Source of the DNA: Undaria pinnatifida
Taxonomy: Eukaryota > Sar > Phaeophyceae > Laminariales > Alariaceae
Assembly: GCA_012845835.1 (NCBI GenBank)
Contig: JABAKD010000018.1
Location: forward strand, 7,850,701 to 7,914,700
Length of the DNA stretch: 64,000 nt
Direction: 5' to 3'
The notes below the pieces were generated by a model. That model searched no databases and was not told the origin of the DNA. It was given only the letters and a program-made list of their open reading frames with translations. Position 1 is the first letter of the stretch. Each line of letters opens with the position of its first letter. Below, piece after piece: positions 48,051-60,369 of the stretch. Made by a program: the position numbers and the translations under genes.

Positions 48051-48309
48051 ATGACTGGTTCTACGATAGCCCCCCCCCCCAGAAAAAAACAGCGATTTTT
48101 GTTTAACGAACGTTTCATGGCTGCTCAACTCATGGAAGGACACAATTGAACACAAAGTATCCATGTATAATCTTGTGTACAAAGGCCTATCGATCGACGA
48201 CGCGTCGGGGTGTCGAGGGACACCGTATTTCAGGGAGAAAAACCGGGGCCTGGTTTTGAAACCGGCGATTTTGTTGGAGAAAAGTTGGGGGGCTACCGTA
48301 GAACGACTC
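48051..48309 (+). mobile_element. M1 MITE
   Basis: GACTGGTTCTACGATAGCCC to GGGCTACCGTAGAACGACTC. Interior TTCATGGCTGCTCAAC, CTATCGATCGACGACGCG and CTGGTTTTGAAACCGGCG. Confidence 0.88.
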
Positions 48310-48474
48310 GAATCCGCTGCACCCTTACCTACCGTGGGATGCCTCGCCTCCATTGTGGAACTCCCGTTAGTATAATAATGTTAATGTTACGAGCGCACGT
48401 AGAAATGCTGGTCGGGTTGCGCGAACGAATGTCTTCGAAGTTATGTTTCGGGTGATGATGGATGATGGTGAGAT

Positions 48475-48476
48475 GG

Positions 48477-48567
<91 letters not shown>

Positions 48568-48770
48568 ATTGTTGTTGTTGTTGTTTTTGTTGTTGTTGTT
48601 GTTGCTGCTGCTGCTGCTGCTGTTGCTGCTGCTGTTGCTGCTGCTGTTGTTGTTGTTGTTGTTGTTCATGTTGCTGTTGCTGTTGCTGTTGTTGTTGATG
48701 ATGTTGTTGTTATTGTCGATGTTGTCGTTGTTGCCGTTGTCGTTGTCGTCGTTGTTCGTTGATGTTTTGA
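48475..48770 (+). repeat. (GTT)n trinucleotide repeat with GCT block
   Basis: About 95 triplets, mostly GTT, with an inner GCT section (48603-48640). It opens all-Leu, all-Cys or all-Asn frames that I regard as spurious. Confidence 0.95.
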
Positions 48771-49059
48771 TACTTCCTCACGTTAGGATAGCTCAGAAAG
48801 TTCTTAGAAACTGCTGCACCGCCTAGCGTGGGATGGCTCTAACCCCAACAGGGCTTACAAAACGAAGATACTGGTTTGGGAAATGTATTTTCCATACGCG
48901 CATCGGTCGGCGATTGCTCTCTTCCCGTTGTTAGAAAATCAGCGCGGAGAGTCGTCCGAGAAGATGGCGGGTGAGAATTATCATGCGGGTTGTATGTTTT
49001 ATTATTCTTTCATCAGCATCATTCTTGCTCTTCAGCTCAAATCGTTTCGAGGTTTTTGT

Positions 49060-49215
49060 TTTTTCCCCCCCTCAGCGACCTGTCTGGTCATCAAGCCGTG
49101 GTCAACCGTGTCTTCCCTTCCCTCACCCCCCCCCCGGGTACGCGTCTTCGTTTTTTTGTCGGGCATAGGGTTCATCTTTCCCACTTTTCAGCTTTTGATG
49201 CTCGTCGATTTTCCC
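49060..49215 (-). mobile_element. SINE 3' fragment
   Basis: TCAAGCCGTGGTCAACCGTG, TTTGTCGGGCATAGGGTTCA and GCTCGTCGATTTTC, minus orientation. No tRNA head. Confidence 0.7.
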
Positions 49216-49978
49216 TCGACAGCGCTGACTGCCATTATGTTCAATTGACACGTGCAGTTCCGTTTAGCGAGCAAAGATGCGCCCCAGAGATTGCTGAGAA
49301 AAAGGGTGTTGTTGTGGTGCTGAAAACGGAGAGTCTGAGACACTAAAAACGCCCCATCGTGTGAAGGAGTTTTTTTTTTTGTTAATCAGAAGACTGCGGG
49401 CACGAAACGCCTTTCTCTCTCGTGTGGGCAGTAGGTTACATGCTCAGCTGGCCGGCAAAAATCAGCCCAGCAGGGATATATCTACAAACAATCAAAGAGT
49501 GCCGTGGGGGTCACATTCACACCTTGGAGTCACGTTCATACGTCCTCGTTCGCTCTTTCTTTCCGATTGCTTTTTCCTTTTTCTTTTTTTTTTCTCTCCG
49601 GTTCTTCTTTTCTTCTTTTCCCTTTTTTGCTGTAAAATGTCTCGTGTGCTGGCCTGCATTTTTTTCGTTTTTTTTGCCCGAGTGTTGCGGTTGGTGTTGC
49701 ACGGTCAAATCACCTTGTGTTTGAACTGTGTATCTCTGTCTCGTAGTTTGTGGCCACAGTAGTAGCAGAGCTTGCTCCTCTCTGGGGCATCAGCACGGAC
49801 AACTGGTCGTGCTGGATGTAGATGGGTGGAATATCAGTTAAATTTGAAGAACACACACATACATATATACATGAATCGCCAAGATGAAGCCATACTCTAC
49901 CCTCCGACGTTGGATCGATTTTGGGGTAGGCGCTATTGGGACCATGCTTATCGAAGCAAGCTTTGAAAAAAAAAAACA

Positions 49979-50229
49979 GACTGATTCTGCGATAGCCCGC
50001 CCCCCAAAACCAGCGAATTTCTTTAACGAACGTTTCATGGCTGCTCGACAGAAGGGAGAATACAATTTAAAACAAAGGATCCATACATTTTCTCGTGTGC
50101 GAAGGTCTATCGATCGATGACGCCGGGGTGTCGAGGGGCACTATATTTCAGGAGAATACGACCGGGAGCTGGTTTCGAAACCGGCGATTTCGTTGAAGAA
50201 AGGTTGGGGCGGCTATCGTAGAACGACTC
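49979..50229 (+). mobile_element. M1 MITE
   Basis: GACTGATTCTGCGATAGCCC to GGCGGCTATCGTAGAACGAC. This is the best-preserved copy, with inverted ends TTCT(A/G)CGATAGCC / GGCTATCGTAGAA. Confidence 0.9.
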
Positions 50230-50660
50230 CCCATTTGTTTCCCCTTGATTTGCCAACAAAGACAATCAAAAATGGAAACTATACAGTAATGAGAATGTGA
50301 TTTTTCAACAGCGTGGAAAACACAGGGAAAGCTTCTTTCCCCCCCCCCCCTCAAATTTCCGATTTTCTGGCATCAAATGTGGGTTTCATAAGCAAGACAA
50401 AAAAGGTGGAAAAAATGGGGAATGTTGGAAAAAATCGACAGAGCTTGCTCCTATGAAAACAAAAATGGCCCTTGGTAGGCACGAACGGAGAAGATCCGGC
50501 CACCGATGCGCCCACCATCTCGCCGTTCTACGTGAGGAAGAGCTGTTCTTCCTTCGTACTCGTATAATTTTTCTCGCTGGGAATGTTGCGAGCGATGAAC
50601 GTCAACTCCTTTGGGACGTGAGAGGGGAAGGTTGACCGACACAACTGGTTTTTGCGGCGT

Positions 50661-50850
50661 CGGCCATTCGAAGCGACGCGGGCTGCTTTCGATATTAGTG
50701 ATACATTACGCGCTCGGACTGCGATAGGCTGTTCGAAGCGACGCGGGCTGCTTCGATATTGGGCGATACATTACGTGCTCGTACTGCGATAGGCTGTTCG
50801 AAGCGACGCGGGCTGCTTCGATATTGGTGATACTTTACGTGCTCCAACTG
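50661..50850 (+). repeat. Three 65-bp tandem units
   Basis: TTCGAAGCGACGCGGGCTGC, TTCGATATTGGTGATAC and TTTACGTGCTC repeated three times. Confidence 0.88.
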
Positions 50851-51042
50851 CGATAATAATGCCGCAAGATGTACGATACGATCCATTTCGTACTGCTGCG
50901 CATCGGCGAAGACGGCGGATAACATCGCACTTGTTCCCATGCCTTTGATCGCTGCACCCGGGCAAATGCTGCATGTTGTCTGATAGCTACAATACGTATC
51001 ATGTGATAAGGTATGGCTTACTTCTGGGCTGACGTTAGGAGA

Positions 51043-51299
51043 GAGTCGTTCTACGATAATAGCCCCCTCAACATTTCTTTAACGAAATCGCCGGTTTGGA
51101 AACCAGCTCCCGGCTGTATCGCCTGCAATACGGTGCCTCTTGTCACCTCGATGCCATCGTTCGACAGTGTTTTTTTGCAAACAAGAAAATACATGAAGAC
51201 ATTTCTTTCATAGCATCCTTCCTCTTCGTCGAGCAGCCATGACACGCTCGTTAAAGGAAATTGCTGCTTTTTGGGGGGGGGGGTATCGTAGAATCAGTC
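51043..51299 (-). mobile_element. M1 MITE, inverted
   Basis: GAGTCGTTCTACGATAATAG to GGTATCGTAGAATCAGTC; reverse orientation relative to the four upstream copies. Interior AACGAAATCGCCGGTTTGG and GAGCAGCCATGACACGCTCG. Confidence 0.88.
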
Positions 51300-51569
51300 A
51301 AGGCCAAGGTGGGGGACCGATGGCATCTAGCTTATTGAGCAGGTCTTTGGTTGTTACTCACGTGTTTGCGTTGCTCAAGAGATGAGAGAGAGCAGCTTAT
51401 TCTAAGACCAGAAAGCATCGAAGAATAGCGTATAAGAATCCTCTGGGACATCTAAACCCAGAAAGACGGGAAAATATGAAGCGCGGCGGCAACTCGAAAA
51501 ATCAGCTAGTCACGGCCGCGTCTCGAGATTTGTTTACGTTGCGCTGGACCCCCCGTGCAAACGCGCTAG

Positions 51570-53130
51570 CTAGGTGTACTTGTAGACGCCAAAAACCTCG
51601 TACAACCCCCGCGGAAGCGGTGTGCTTAGAAGTGTCGTGCCGGAGAAAGACGAAGCGTGGTGCCGCTCCGGTGGAAGTCGCCTAGCGCGCCGGAGAAAGT
51701 TGATATACTCCGGGTCGGCCAAAAATCGTACCGAACATCCCCCATCGGTAATCGTGCTCAAGCTGACCTTTCCAAGCCACCACAAATCATCGCCGTCCTT
51801 GTACCAAACGTGAGCCACGTTGGACAGTACGGTGGCGAGTTTGTGTATTCCAAGTCGTTGACAGACAGCGTATGTGTGGTGCTGAGGTGGCCGGAAACCG
51901 TCGAGTGGCATGCCTGCATAACGAACGAACAGTGGTTCGGCGCGCGCGCGCGGGGGGGGGAGTGTAGTCAATTTGTGCACGGCCGTAGTCGTGTGACCAT
52001 AGACCCTCGCATCCCTACTATGCCGGCACGGAGCACGTCGGGTTGTCACGAACCAGGCAGACGTTGCTTGCACCAAGCGCGAATCGCCGTGAGGTGTTCG
52101 GCGAGTCGCATGACGAATGAACTGCATCCTTCCAAGAGCCGCTCGTAAGACGAACTTCGGCACCTTGTGCCTACTTTCTTGCTTATGGATGACAGCGTCA
52201 ATGAGTTACTTTGTTTTCTGGTGTGGCCACTCCAGAGACAGCAATAGGTATTATTGTGTAACTGCCTCGTGGGTGCCTTACCATATTCACACTACGTGAT
52301 GCGACCATTCCCCTTGTGCGGAGTTAGGGCTCTCCACCCCGTACAATATGGTCTAACTCGATAACCATCATCGTCGCTGCCGAAAACAAAAACGGTACCG
52401 TGGTTGTCTAGCTCACGCAGTGATTGGCATGTTTTACAGCGTCGCTGCCAACCAACGCCAACCCCAAATATACATATAATGTTTTTCAGCATCGATGCCA
52501 ACCAAGGCCAACTATTATGTATATATATATATATTAAGGGGCTCGGCGCGGGGGGTTGGTTTACGAACGAGCATCACGGCGCGGGCTTCAGTGGTGTATA
52601 ACTCTCCCTTGCCAGCGAACTCCTGAATCTCCGAGAAGGACGGACGCTGGTGTAAAGGAAATAACGACAAAAAGTCGGGAAGCAAGTCCGGTGGCCGGCC
52701 GCTAATGATGCAGCGTATTGCAACTTGGCGCGTGGGATCAGCCTGTTGCTCCCGCCCCCAGTCGGCGTGCGGATAACGCATGGCGGAATCGACAACATTC
52801 ATATCAGTAGCTGTGCCGAGAACATCCAAGTCTTGAAAAAATAGTAAAGAGGTGCCAAGCGGGGTGGAAATCCTAACCAAAGGGTAAAGAAGAGTTCCCA
52901 CAGGCTCAGCGCGGTCGGAGGGAATGGGTACCGTCGGGCCAAGCTAGGCGGCAGGAGCAGGGGCCGCAATGACGGCTGGAGCCCGTCGCGGTCGTGGGAC
53001 TCGCGGCGGAGTGATAGTACGCAAGGCTGGTCGCGGTCGCGGGACTCGCGGCGCGGTGATAGCACGCAGGGCTGATGGTCGATGTGCCCAGCCGGACCTG
53101 AAGCCATAGTTAACAGCGGGTGGTGCAGTG
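51570..53130 (-). pseudogene. Degraded LTR-type retrotransposon pol fragment
   Basis: Minus-strand segments in different frames. 52900-52540 reads EPVGTLLYPLVRISTPLG, TDMNVVDSAMRYPHADW, TRQVAIRCIISGRPPDLLPD and EARAVMLVRKP. 52150-52050 reads ERLLEGCSSFVMRLAEHLT, like the end of a Ty3-type integrase. 51810-51680 reads HVWYKDGDDLWWLGKVSL and GGCSVRFLADPEYINFL. Order and style fit a linker/integrase/post-integrase region, but frames are broken repeatedly and RT is absent. The family call is tentative. Confidence 0.45.
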
Positions 53131-53584
53131 CGGGTGGCTGTGGTTGTTTGTCAGCGCGTCCAAGCAAAGATGTCGCTCGACGGTGGTGGTGCAGTAGGGT
53201 ATGCAGGAGTGCCAGGCGTCAAAGGGGCGGACACCACCGGACCAGCGATTGCGGCGGGGTATATGCCCCGTGTAGAACCCGTTGGGATAGCGGCATGCTG
53301 GCCGACACTCGTCGCGGCAGTTGGGGAGGGTCGGCGGAGCCCGTGCCGCCCTTAGAGGTCACGTCAAAGAAACGAACCGAAAGAGGTGTCGGCGGTGGGT
53401 AAAACTTATCCGCGGCCGGAACGACGATTGACGGTGGCGACAGAGGCAGAAACGCGAGCGACGAATCTCCTCAGAGGAGTACAAAGGTCGTCAACTCCCC
53501 TTCGTGGCCTGTGTCTCGGGGCAATCTCAAAAATGAGAAGAGGCGAAAGGGAGCCCACTCAAAACAGCATTATCAGGGCAGGGA

Positions 53585-53830
53585 ACCATCCCATCCAAGC
53601 CAAAAACAGGTATATCGATTTTTGGCCAAATACCAAGGCAATGGTAGGGGGAGTACCCCCATTTCTTCGCCACCGGGTTTTTCACCAGTCGCACGAGCGA
53701 CTCTGCACACCTCGCGGACGGATAGTACATTAGGTTATTTTGTGGCGCAGCGTAGGTTACTAATTTTAGCCGCACGAAATACATCGAAGGAACGGGGGTT
53801 ACTGGCGCGAGTAACACCGAGCTACTGCGA
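53585..53830. repeat. Dispersed repeat related to 38400-38645
   Basis: TTTTTCACCAGTCGCACGA, TCGCGGACGGATAGTAC and TGGCGCGAGTAACACCGAG. The GCGCGAGT end motif also recurs at 55690. Confidence 0.6.
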
Positions 53831-54299
53831 AAAACGGCCCCAAACAGTGCTCCCATACCGTCGAGTCTGGGTCCAGGGGTCGGTGGAAAACGAGTGCGAA
53901 GCCCGCAGACCCGACTGGGCTAGGTACTGCCATCGCCCACGGGGATTGTGAGGCTGATAGACCGTCTGCGGTCGTGTTCCAGGGCAGGCTCTGGCAACTG
54001 GGGCAGAAAATCGGCGTTGACTAGGCCGTGCTCGAGGGTGTCGTCGACTGATTGTGTAACTTTTCACCAACAGTCCAACAGGTAAACACCACCACACATA
54101 CTACAAAAAGGTGCATACATACAGTACGCGAAAGCACGCAAGAAACTGGAAACTAATTCCGGGTCGACTTTTTCTGAACGAAACGTAGGAAACTCGTTTC
54201 TTGCACTGACGCTCACGTTGGACAGACTCTGCCCCGAATGCGAATTTGAGCATGGCCCACCACAAGAGAAATATAGTTCCTTCACCCTTCCATCACTGC

Positions 54300-55430
54300 A
54301 GGAACGGCTTGCCTCTAATTCTACTTCGTATCTAAGGTGTCTCAAAAACATGGGTGCGGTCTTCTAAAGCGCCTCGTACTAACCTATGTGTCGGAATTGA
54401 ATGCGATTACGCGCAAAGCACGAAGCATGGGAGTAATGGTCACGACTACGTAATATATACCGGGAAGGTGTAAGCCACGCCTACGGGGGCATTTGGGAGC
54501 CACCCCCCGCTTGCAGGCCGTTAGAGTTTCTCATAATCCCACCTCAGCTGTCCTCTCTAGCACACCAGCCAGCTCCCACACGCCAACGTGCAACGATAGC
54601 GTAGATCTGCAGATGCGTCTCTCGTCGTGTGTAAGTCCTAACCCTGAGTGTATATCACGCCATGGTTCCGCCAGACCACGTTGCCGCAGCTCTCACAGCA
54701 CTCGAGACCAGTACCTTACCTTACCACTAACCATAATCCTATCCCTATCCCTAACCCCAACCCCAACCCCAACCCCAACCCCAACCAAAAATACAAGGCC
54801 TACCCCGCAGGGATGGCTCCTAAAAAGTCCATCTCATTGAGATTTAAATACCGTCTACGGTTTCGCGATTATCGGTTTCTTACGCAGCGGACTTGCCCCA
54901 AAAGCAGGACGGGCACGGGAAGAACTTCCTGTCAGTCGTTGGGTCTGGTCGGTCGAAGGTGGCCTTTCGAGTCGCCGGTTCTGTCTAGAAAAAACGCCTC
55001 CACAACATCTTGCGTAGCCACGCGACCGCCCCCGCCGACCTCGAGTTCCCCCCGAGGGGCTGCGGCTATGGTTCGGGTATGGGTTAGGGTTAGGTTTAGG
55101 GGCAAGGCTAGGTCTGGGAGCGATTTAGTCTGGATCGACGTGCAAGGTTGCAATTTGACCACCAACGACCGTCAAAAACAAGTACCAACCTGTCCTGCAT
55201 TGAGGGCAAGCCCGCCGCGGCGTTCCGATTTCCGCGGTGTGTTCCGATTTCCAACTATTGTTGACTATCGCCGATGACTACACACCCAGGATCTGTGTAG
55301 ACATCTCAGGCCCGGGTGGGACCAGGCAGGCATGGGGTGGGTTAGGGTACGAAGTGGGCCCTGCCGACCGTGGCTACGGGTACACGGGGGTCGCTTTGGG
55401 GGCTGTTTTCGCAATGGCTAGGGGTCACTC
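54300..55430. other. No recognised gene; telomere-like short repeats
   Basis: Contains (CCCCAA)n at 54750-54785 and GGGTTAGGGTTAGGTTTAGG at 55083-55102. A 209-codon plus frame (54648-55277) covers them and resembles nothing I know. Confidence 0.5.
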
Positions 55431-55434
55431 GACG

Positions 55435-55690
55435 CGTGCCACGACAAGGGTGCACCACTTCTTTTTTTTTAGGTCCCTCACTTTCGGCGCTCAAGACATG
55501 TCCCCCTCCCAAAAGCTGATTTGGAGTAAAACAAAACTGCTACTGGATGAAAAATCCCCCATGGCCTAGGTGCACAACGAGAATCATCATGCCAAAGAAA
55601 TGTCGTATTTCCGACGATTTCGGGTTAAGGAGCCCCGTCATTCACAAAAAAAATCGCCAAAAAACGGTATACATCTACCGTAGAAGAAGT
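55435..55690 (+). mobile_element. M2-type MITE
   Basis: GACGCGTGCCACGACAAGGG, TGCACCACTTC, GAGTAAAACAAAACTGCTAC, ACGAGAATCATCATGCC and TTCCGACGATTTCGGG, followed by CTACCGTAG at the right end. Confidence 0.75.
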
Positions 55691-56499
55691 TGCTCGCGCG
55701 AGTAAGCCCCCTGTTTCTTTGCCGTCTAAGTATTTTGCTCCGTTTTTTTTTTATCGGCACGCAACCAACCACCATGGGATGGTTAGCTACGCTTGGCCAA
55801 ATCAAACGTCCTAAACTGTTTTTTCCGCGAAATACGGAGTCACTCGGGCGAGCGGCCCAAGCCGGGTGGTGAAGCATGGGGTATATCATAACACCTCCCC
55901 CACCGAAGCCTTCGTCTGGTCGGCGGCTGCTAGTAGCTAATAACAGTACTAATATACGCAGGGACAGTCGCGAGGCCTAAGGTCAGTTTGGCGGGCTTAA
56001 GTGTGCGTAGGATCAGATCAGCGTGATATCAGTGGTCCAAGTGGGCCCTGTCAGCGGCTGAATATTCACGCCCAGGGTCGGTTTGTAGGGATCAGATCCA
56101 GGTAGGATCAGATCGGCTTGGGGACGCGTACTACGGTAGACGTATTAAGGTATACCACTTTTTCGTGGGATTGACTATTTGCTCGTACCAATGTCTGATG
56201 TGTGTAACTGTGGAGTATCTACGATGACGATGATATGAAGCTCGTATTCAGTGAGTTGTAAAATGTATTTGGCATGCCGGAGGAACTGTGAACTTGCAGC
56301 CGGTTTGGCACTTCCTTCCTTCGGCGGAGAGGACGACAATCGAGCCCTGTTTTACGACTGTTTCCCAGGGACCACCGACGGCTCCCACCTTGACATGCTC
56401 CACCTGATGATGACCTAGGCAACCCCGTGTGATGCTCCAACATTTTTGGCTGATTTCTTTTTTTTCAAAATGACGGGGTTCACAGCCCCCAAAACCCTC

Positions 56500-57240
56500 C
56501 CCATGCTAACTTCTCAAGTAAACAGTTAGTACTATTATTAGCATGTGTCTGGGGTTAGCATGCAATGGCTAACTGTCAACGGCTAATGGCATCGTTCCTA
56601 GTATTGGTGGTAATGGTTTACTACTATTAATACTGTAGGTATTTGTTGATAGATAATGTGATTTACTACGATTAATACTGTACCTGGTAGGTAATTAGTG
56701 TGATTTAGTACTGCTGTAGGTAAGTGGTGTGATTTACTACTTGTAATGGAGTGCCCTCCGTAGAAGGATAGTTTATAGATTCAACGTGAAACCATGTCAT
56801 GATTGAGGTGAAACCACGTGATATTAGATGTCGCATTTCACGTCAAGGCCATCATAGATGGGCGGTAATGTAGGTGACGATGATGGGTTAAGCAGGACGC
56901 CCCTCACCTCACTACCCTGCGCTACCCTGCACTACCCTGCACTACCGTGCCTAGCTAGCCCTGTTAGGCCTGTGTTTTAGTGTTCCGCGAAGGGAAATAA
57001 TGCGTAAGCTTTGAGTCTATCCAGCGAGCCATGAGGAGAGACCAGCCAAAGACACCGGAACCCATGAGGGGTACGCTTCCCAACACCGACCAACCACGCA
57101 TCCCCCACTCGGAGTACCATCACATACTACTGCAGGAGATTAGTGTGACTTACTTCTACTGTAGGTAAATACTGTGATTTACTACTATTTAATATTGTAG
57201 TAATACCAACATCTTCTGAATCATAGCAGCTTGCTACGTC
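56500..57240. repeat. AT-rich tract with GTGATTTACTAC repeats
   Basis: Short units GTAGGTAATTAGTGTGATTT and TACTACTATTAATACTGTAG recur six times. A CTACCCTGCA repeat is at 56920-56945. No gene. Confidence 0.65.
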
Positions 57241-57439
57241 GTGCTGAAGCACGTACAGTGCCTACCGTTACTATTGATAATGACAATACTGTGTTTTTAA
57301 CGCTCCATAGGAGTCGTATATATACCTTTATTCAAAGAATAATACTTCTGCGAAAAGGGAGCGGCCGGTGTACCACGCAGCTTGCAATGTCGAGTATCTG
57401 CTCTCTAAACGTATCGAATTCACATCTGGAGTATTTCTA

Positions 57440-59060
57440 ATGATATACCAGGCACATAATTTAAACCCGCGGCTAGTTTGTAGGGCTCACGTCCGGGTGG
57501 AATCAAGTTGGCGTACCAAGTGGACCCTGCCAGGGCGGCAGCCTGTACACTTCGCATACATAGCCAGAGTTGGTTTAGAGGGCTTAGGGTCGGGTGGGGT
57601 CAGATTGGCCGGATAATTAGGGGTGCAAACTGGACCACGCCAGCGGCTAAACATACCCGGGATCAGCTTGGAGGGCTCGCGTCCTGGTGGGATCAGGTAG
57701 GCGTGGGATCCGGATGCCAAGTGGACCTTGTCAGCGGCTGCCTATATAGACCAAACTATAAGCTCGTTTGGGCTGGTATCGGTCGGTGTTTATTTGGCAG
57801 GTCATTGGCGCGTTGACCACTTTTTTATTCTTCTTTTTTCAAGAACTTTTTCTTTTTATGGTTTAACCTGGTACTTAAGGCTCACATAGTAACGTATGTG
57901 TTTCCCCCTATTTTTTGGGATAACCCCGTGGGATTTCAAGCCAACCACATATCCAAAAGGGGAAGCCTGTGATCGGAATATATGTTCAGAGTCAGTTTAG
58001 AGGGCTTGGGTCCGGGTTGGGACCAGGCCGGCACGGGATCAGGTTGCAAACTGGACCCTTCCAACCGCTAAGTGTTCACCCTGGATTAGTTTGTAGAGCT
58101 CACGTCCGGGTGGAATCAGGCAGGTCGGCGTGGCATCAGGGTCCCAAGTGGCCCCTGTAAGCGGTTGCCGATATACTCCAGTTAGGTACACCCAGAATCG
58201 ATTTAGAGGGCTTAGGTCCCGGTGAGATCAGGCCGGCCTGGAGTCAGGGGGAAAACTGGACCCTACCAGAGGCTATTTCGTTTTCCCAGGGTTAGTTTAG
58301 AGGGCTCACGTCCGGGTGGGATCGGGTTGACGCGGAAAAAGGGTATCAAGTGGGCCCCGTCGGCGGCTAGTTATTGCACGCAGGGACAGTTGCGAGGGCT
58401 CGGGCCAAAATGTTTGGCGGGCTTAAGCACGGGTGGGGTCAGATCAGCGTGGCATCAGGGTGCCAAGTGGACCTTGCCAGTGGTTGAACATACACCCACA
58501 GTCGGGCTACAGGGCTTTGCTCCGAGCGGGATAATACGGGCTTGGAGTTAAGGTGCAAACTGGATCCTGCCAGCGGCTAAGTAGGTGTCCAGGATTAATC
58601 TGCAGAGTTTATATTGGTTTGGAAGGCTTATATCCGGGTGGGGTCTGGGTGCTAAGCAGGCCCTTCAAGTGGCTAAATTACTGTTTTCAGGGTCAGTTTG
58701 GAGGGCTCAGGTCCAGACTAGGTCAGTGTGGGATCAGAGGGCCTGGAGGACCCTACCGGCGGGTACATAGCTATTACGCACCGAGGGTCAGTTTGTAGGG
58801 CTTAGCTCAATTTGGTGGGATTTGGTCCGGGTGGAATCAGGTCGGGGTGGGTTCAGGCTGCCAAGGTGGACCCTGCCAACGGCTAAATATATACCCAGGG
58901 TCGGTTTGGAGGAGTTAGGTCCGGGTCCGATCAGACCTGGATGGGATCAGAGCGCCAAATGAGGCCATGCCGGCGGGTAAATATTATATCCCGAGGGTCG
59001 GTTTGGAGGCCTTGGTTCAATTTGGAGTCATCCCTCTATAGTGCAGCAGGGGTTGCACGT
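57440..59060 (+). repeat. 100-bp satellite array
   Basis: About 15 diverged tandem monomers of roughly 95-110 bp. Each has GGTTTAGAGGGCT-like, GTCCGGGTGGGATCAGG, CGTGGGATCAGGGTGCCAAG and TGGACCCTGCCAGCGGCTAA. Phase marks (the AGGGCT block) fall at 57475, 57560, 57663, 57990, 58085, 58196, 58290, 58386, 58500, 58592, 58690, 58787, 58900 and 58998. Stray units at 55975-56130 and 59390-59540. Confidence 0.9.
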
Positions 59061-59894
59061 TATGGGCCAGACGTTTCTGGCCTTCTGATAGGTCGAGCTC
59101 CACAAGTGAAGCACTACCGGTCAGTATGGCTACAGTACATGGTGGTATGCTCAGTTTACGAGCATAGTTGCGTAAGGATTAGCGCATAGAAAGGGTTGAT
59201 CGGGTTGCGCGAGCCAATGTCTTCGGAAGGCCATGCTTCGGGTGATGGTGGTGATACTGAGCCCCTCTGGTTAGGAGCTCAGAAAATCTTTAGAATCCGC
59301 TAGATGGTAATACTGAGCCCCTCTGGTTAGGAGCTCAGCAATTTCCTAAAATCCGCTGCACTCCTAGCGTGATATGACCCTTTCGTGACTTTACGTCCGG
59401 ATGGGATCACGTCGGCGTGGGATTAGTGTACCAAGTGGACCCTGATGGTGGCAAATTATATCTGGCGAATCATATCCCCGGGTCAGCGTGGAGGGGTTAG
59501 GTCCGGGTGCGATCAGGTCGGCGTGGAATAAGGGTGACAAGCGCCATGCGCCAAGTGCGCCGAACAATCGCGCCACAGTAGTGAACAAACAACCCGACTC
59601 CCGGAAGACCTATAGTATCCCTGGGCGTTGCAAATAGGACTCACCCAAGCGTACGCGAATCAGCGGACCCCGGCTCTCCTGCATGTCGGATGTGAAAAAG
59701 GATATCTTAGTTCTTGTCGGGCTTAATTCCCTTCAGAACTACGTCCACGTTTTGGGGGACAAATTGCTTGAAAATAGTGTGATAGTTGTTTTTTCCATAC
59801 TGTGCAAGGATCAAAAGGCCCATGCTACTGGGAACAGTATGATAGCATTTGGAGGCTGCACGTCGCGGGGAGTTTGAAGCATGGCATTTTGTTG

Positions 59895-60295
59895 TCAAGA
59901 TTAATTTCATTCTTTCTGCGAGAGCTTTCCATGGCGGTTTTGGTGGTTCACACAGAGTCTGGGTTCTAAGCTTTTTGCGGCAGAGCTATATTGTTCCATG
60001 GGCGAACATTTGGACATTGAAGCACGAGTTGCTGTGGCCAGGGGTAATTAATCGTTTCTGCGAGAATTTTCCATTGCGGTTGTAGTAGTTCATACGTACA
60101 GAGCCTGGTTTCTACGTTTTTGCGGGGGAGCAAGATGTTTCCATGGGCGAACCTTGGGATCGTTGGCGAAATCTTGCTCCGTTCTGCAAACTTAGAAGCC
60201 AAGCCCTGTGTGAACTACCACCTGCAATGGGAAATCCTCGCAGAAAGGATTAATTACTCCTGGCAACAGAAAGTCGTGCTTCAATACATCCTCGT
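59895..60295. repeat. Direct-plus-inverted triplicate of a 130-bp unit
   Basis: Two direct units (from 59905 and 60045: AATTAATC..TTTCTGCGAGA, TTTCCATTGCGGTT, GTTCA..ACAGAG..TGG, TTCTAAGCTTTTTGCGG) followed by an inverted one (60180-60290: CTTAGAAGCCAAGCCCTGTG, TGCAATGGGAAATCCTCGCA, GAAAGGATTAATTACTCC). The last two can form a long imperfect hairpin. Confidence 0.8.
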
Positions 60296-60369
60296 GAGAT
60301 TTAGCGGCTGCAATGACGTTAAACCGAGTAATTCCAAAAGTTTAAGATGCTGCTAACCAGCGTTGGTCC

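Noticed and set aside
48443-48826. 127-codon Leu-rich or poly-Cys/poly-Asn open frames
   Set aside because: Direct product of the (GTT)n repeat; open in all frames.
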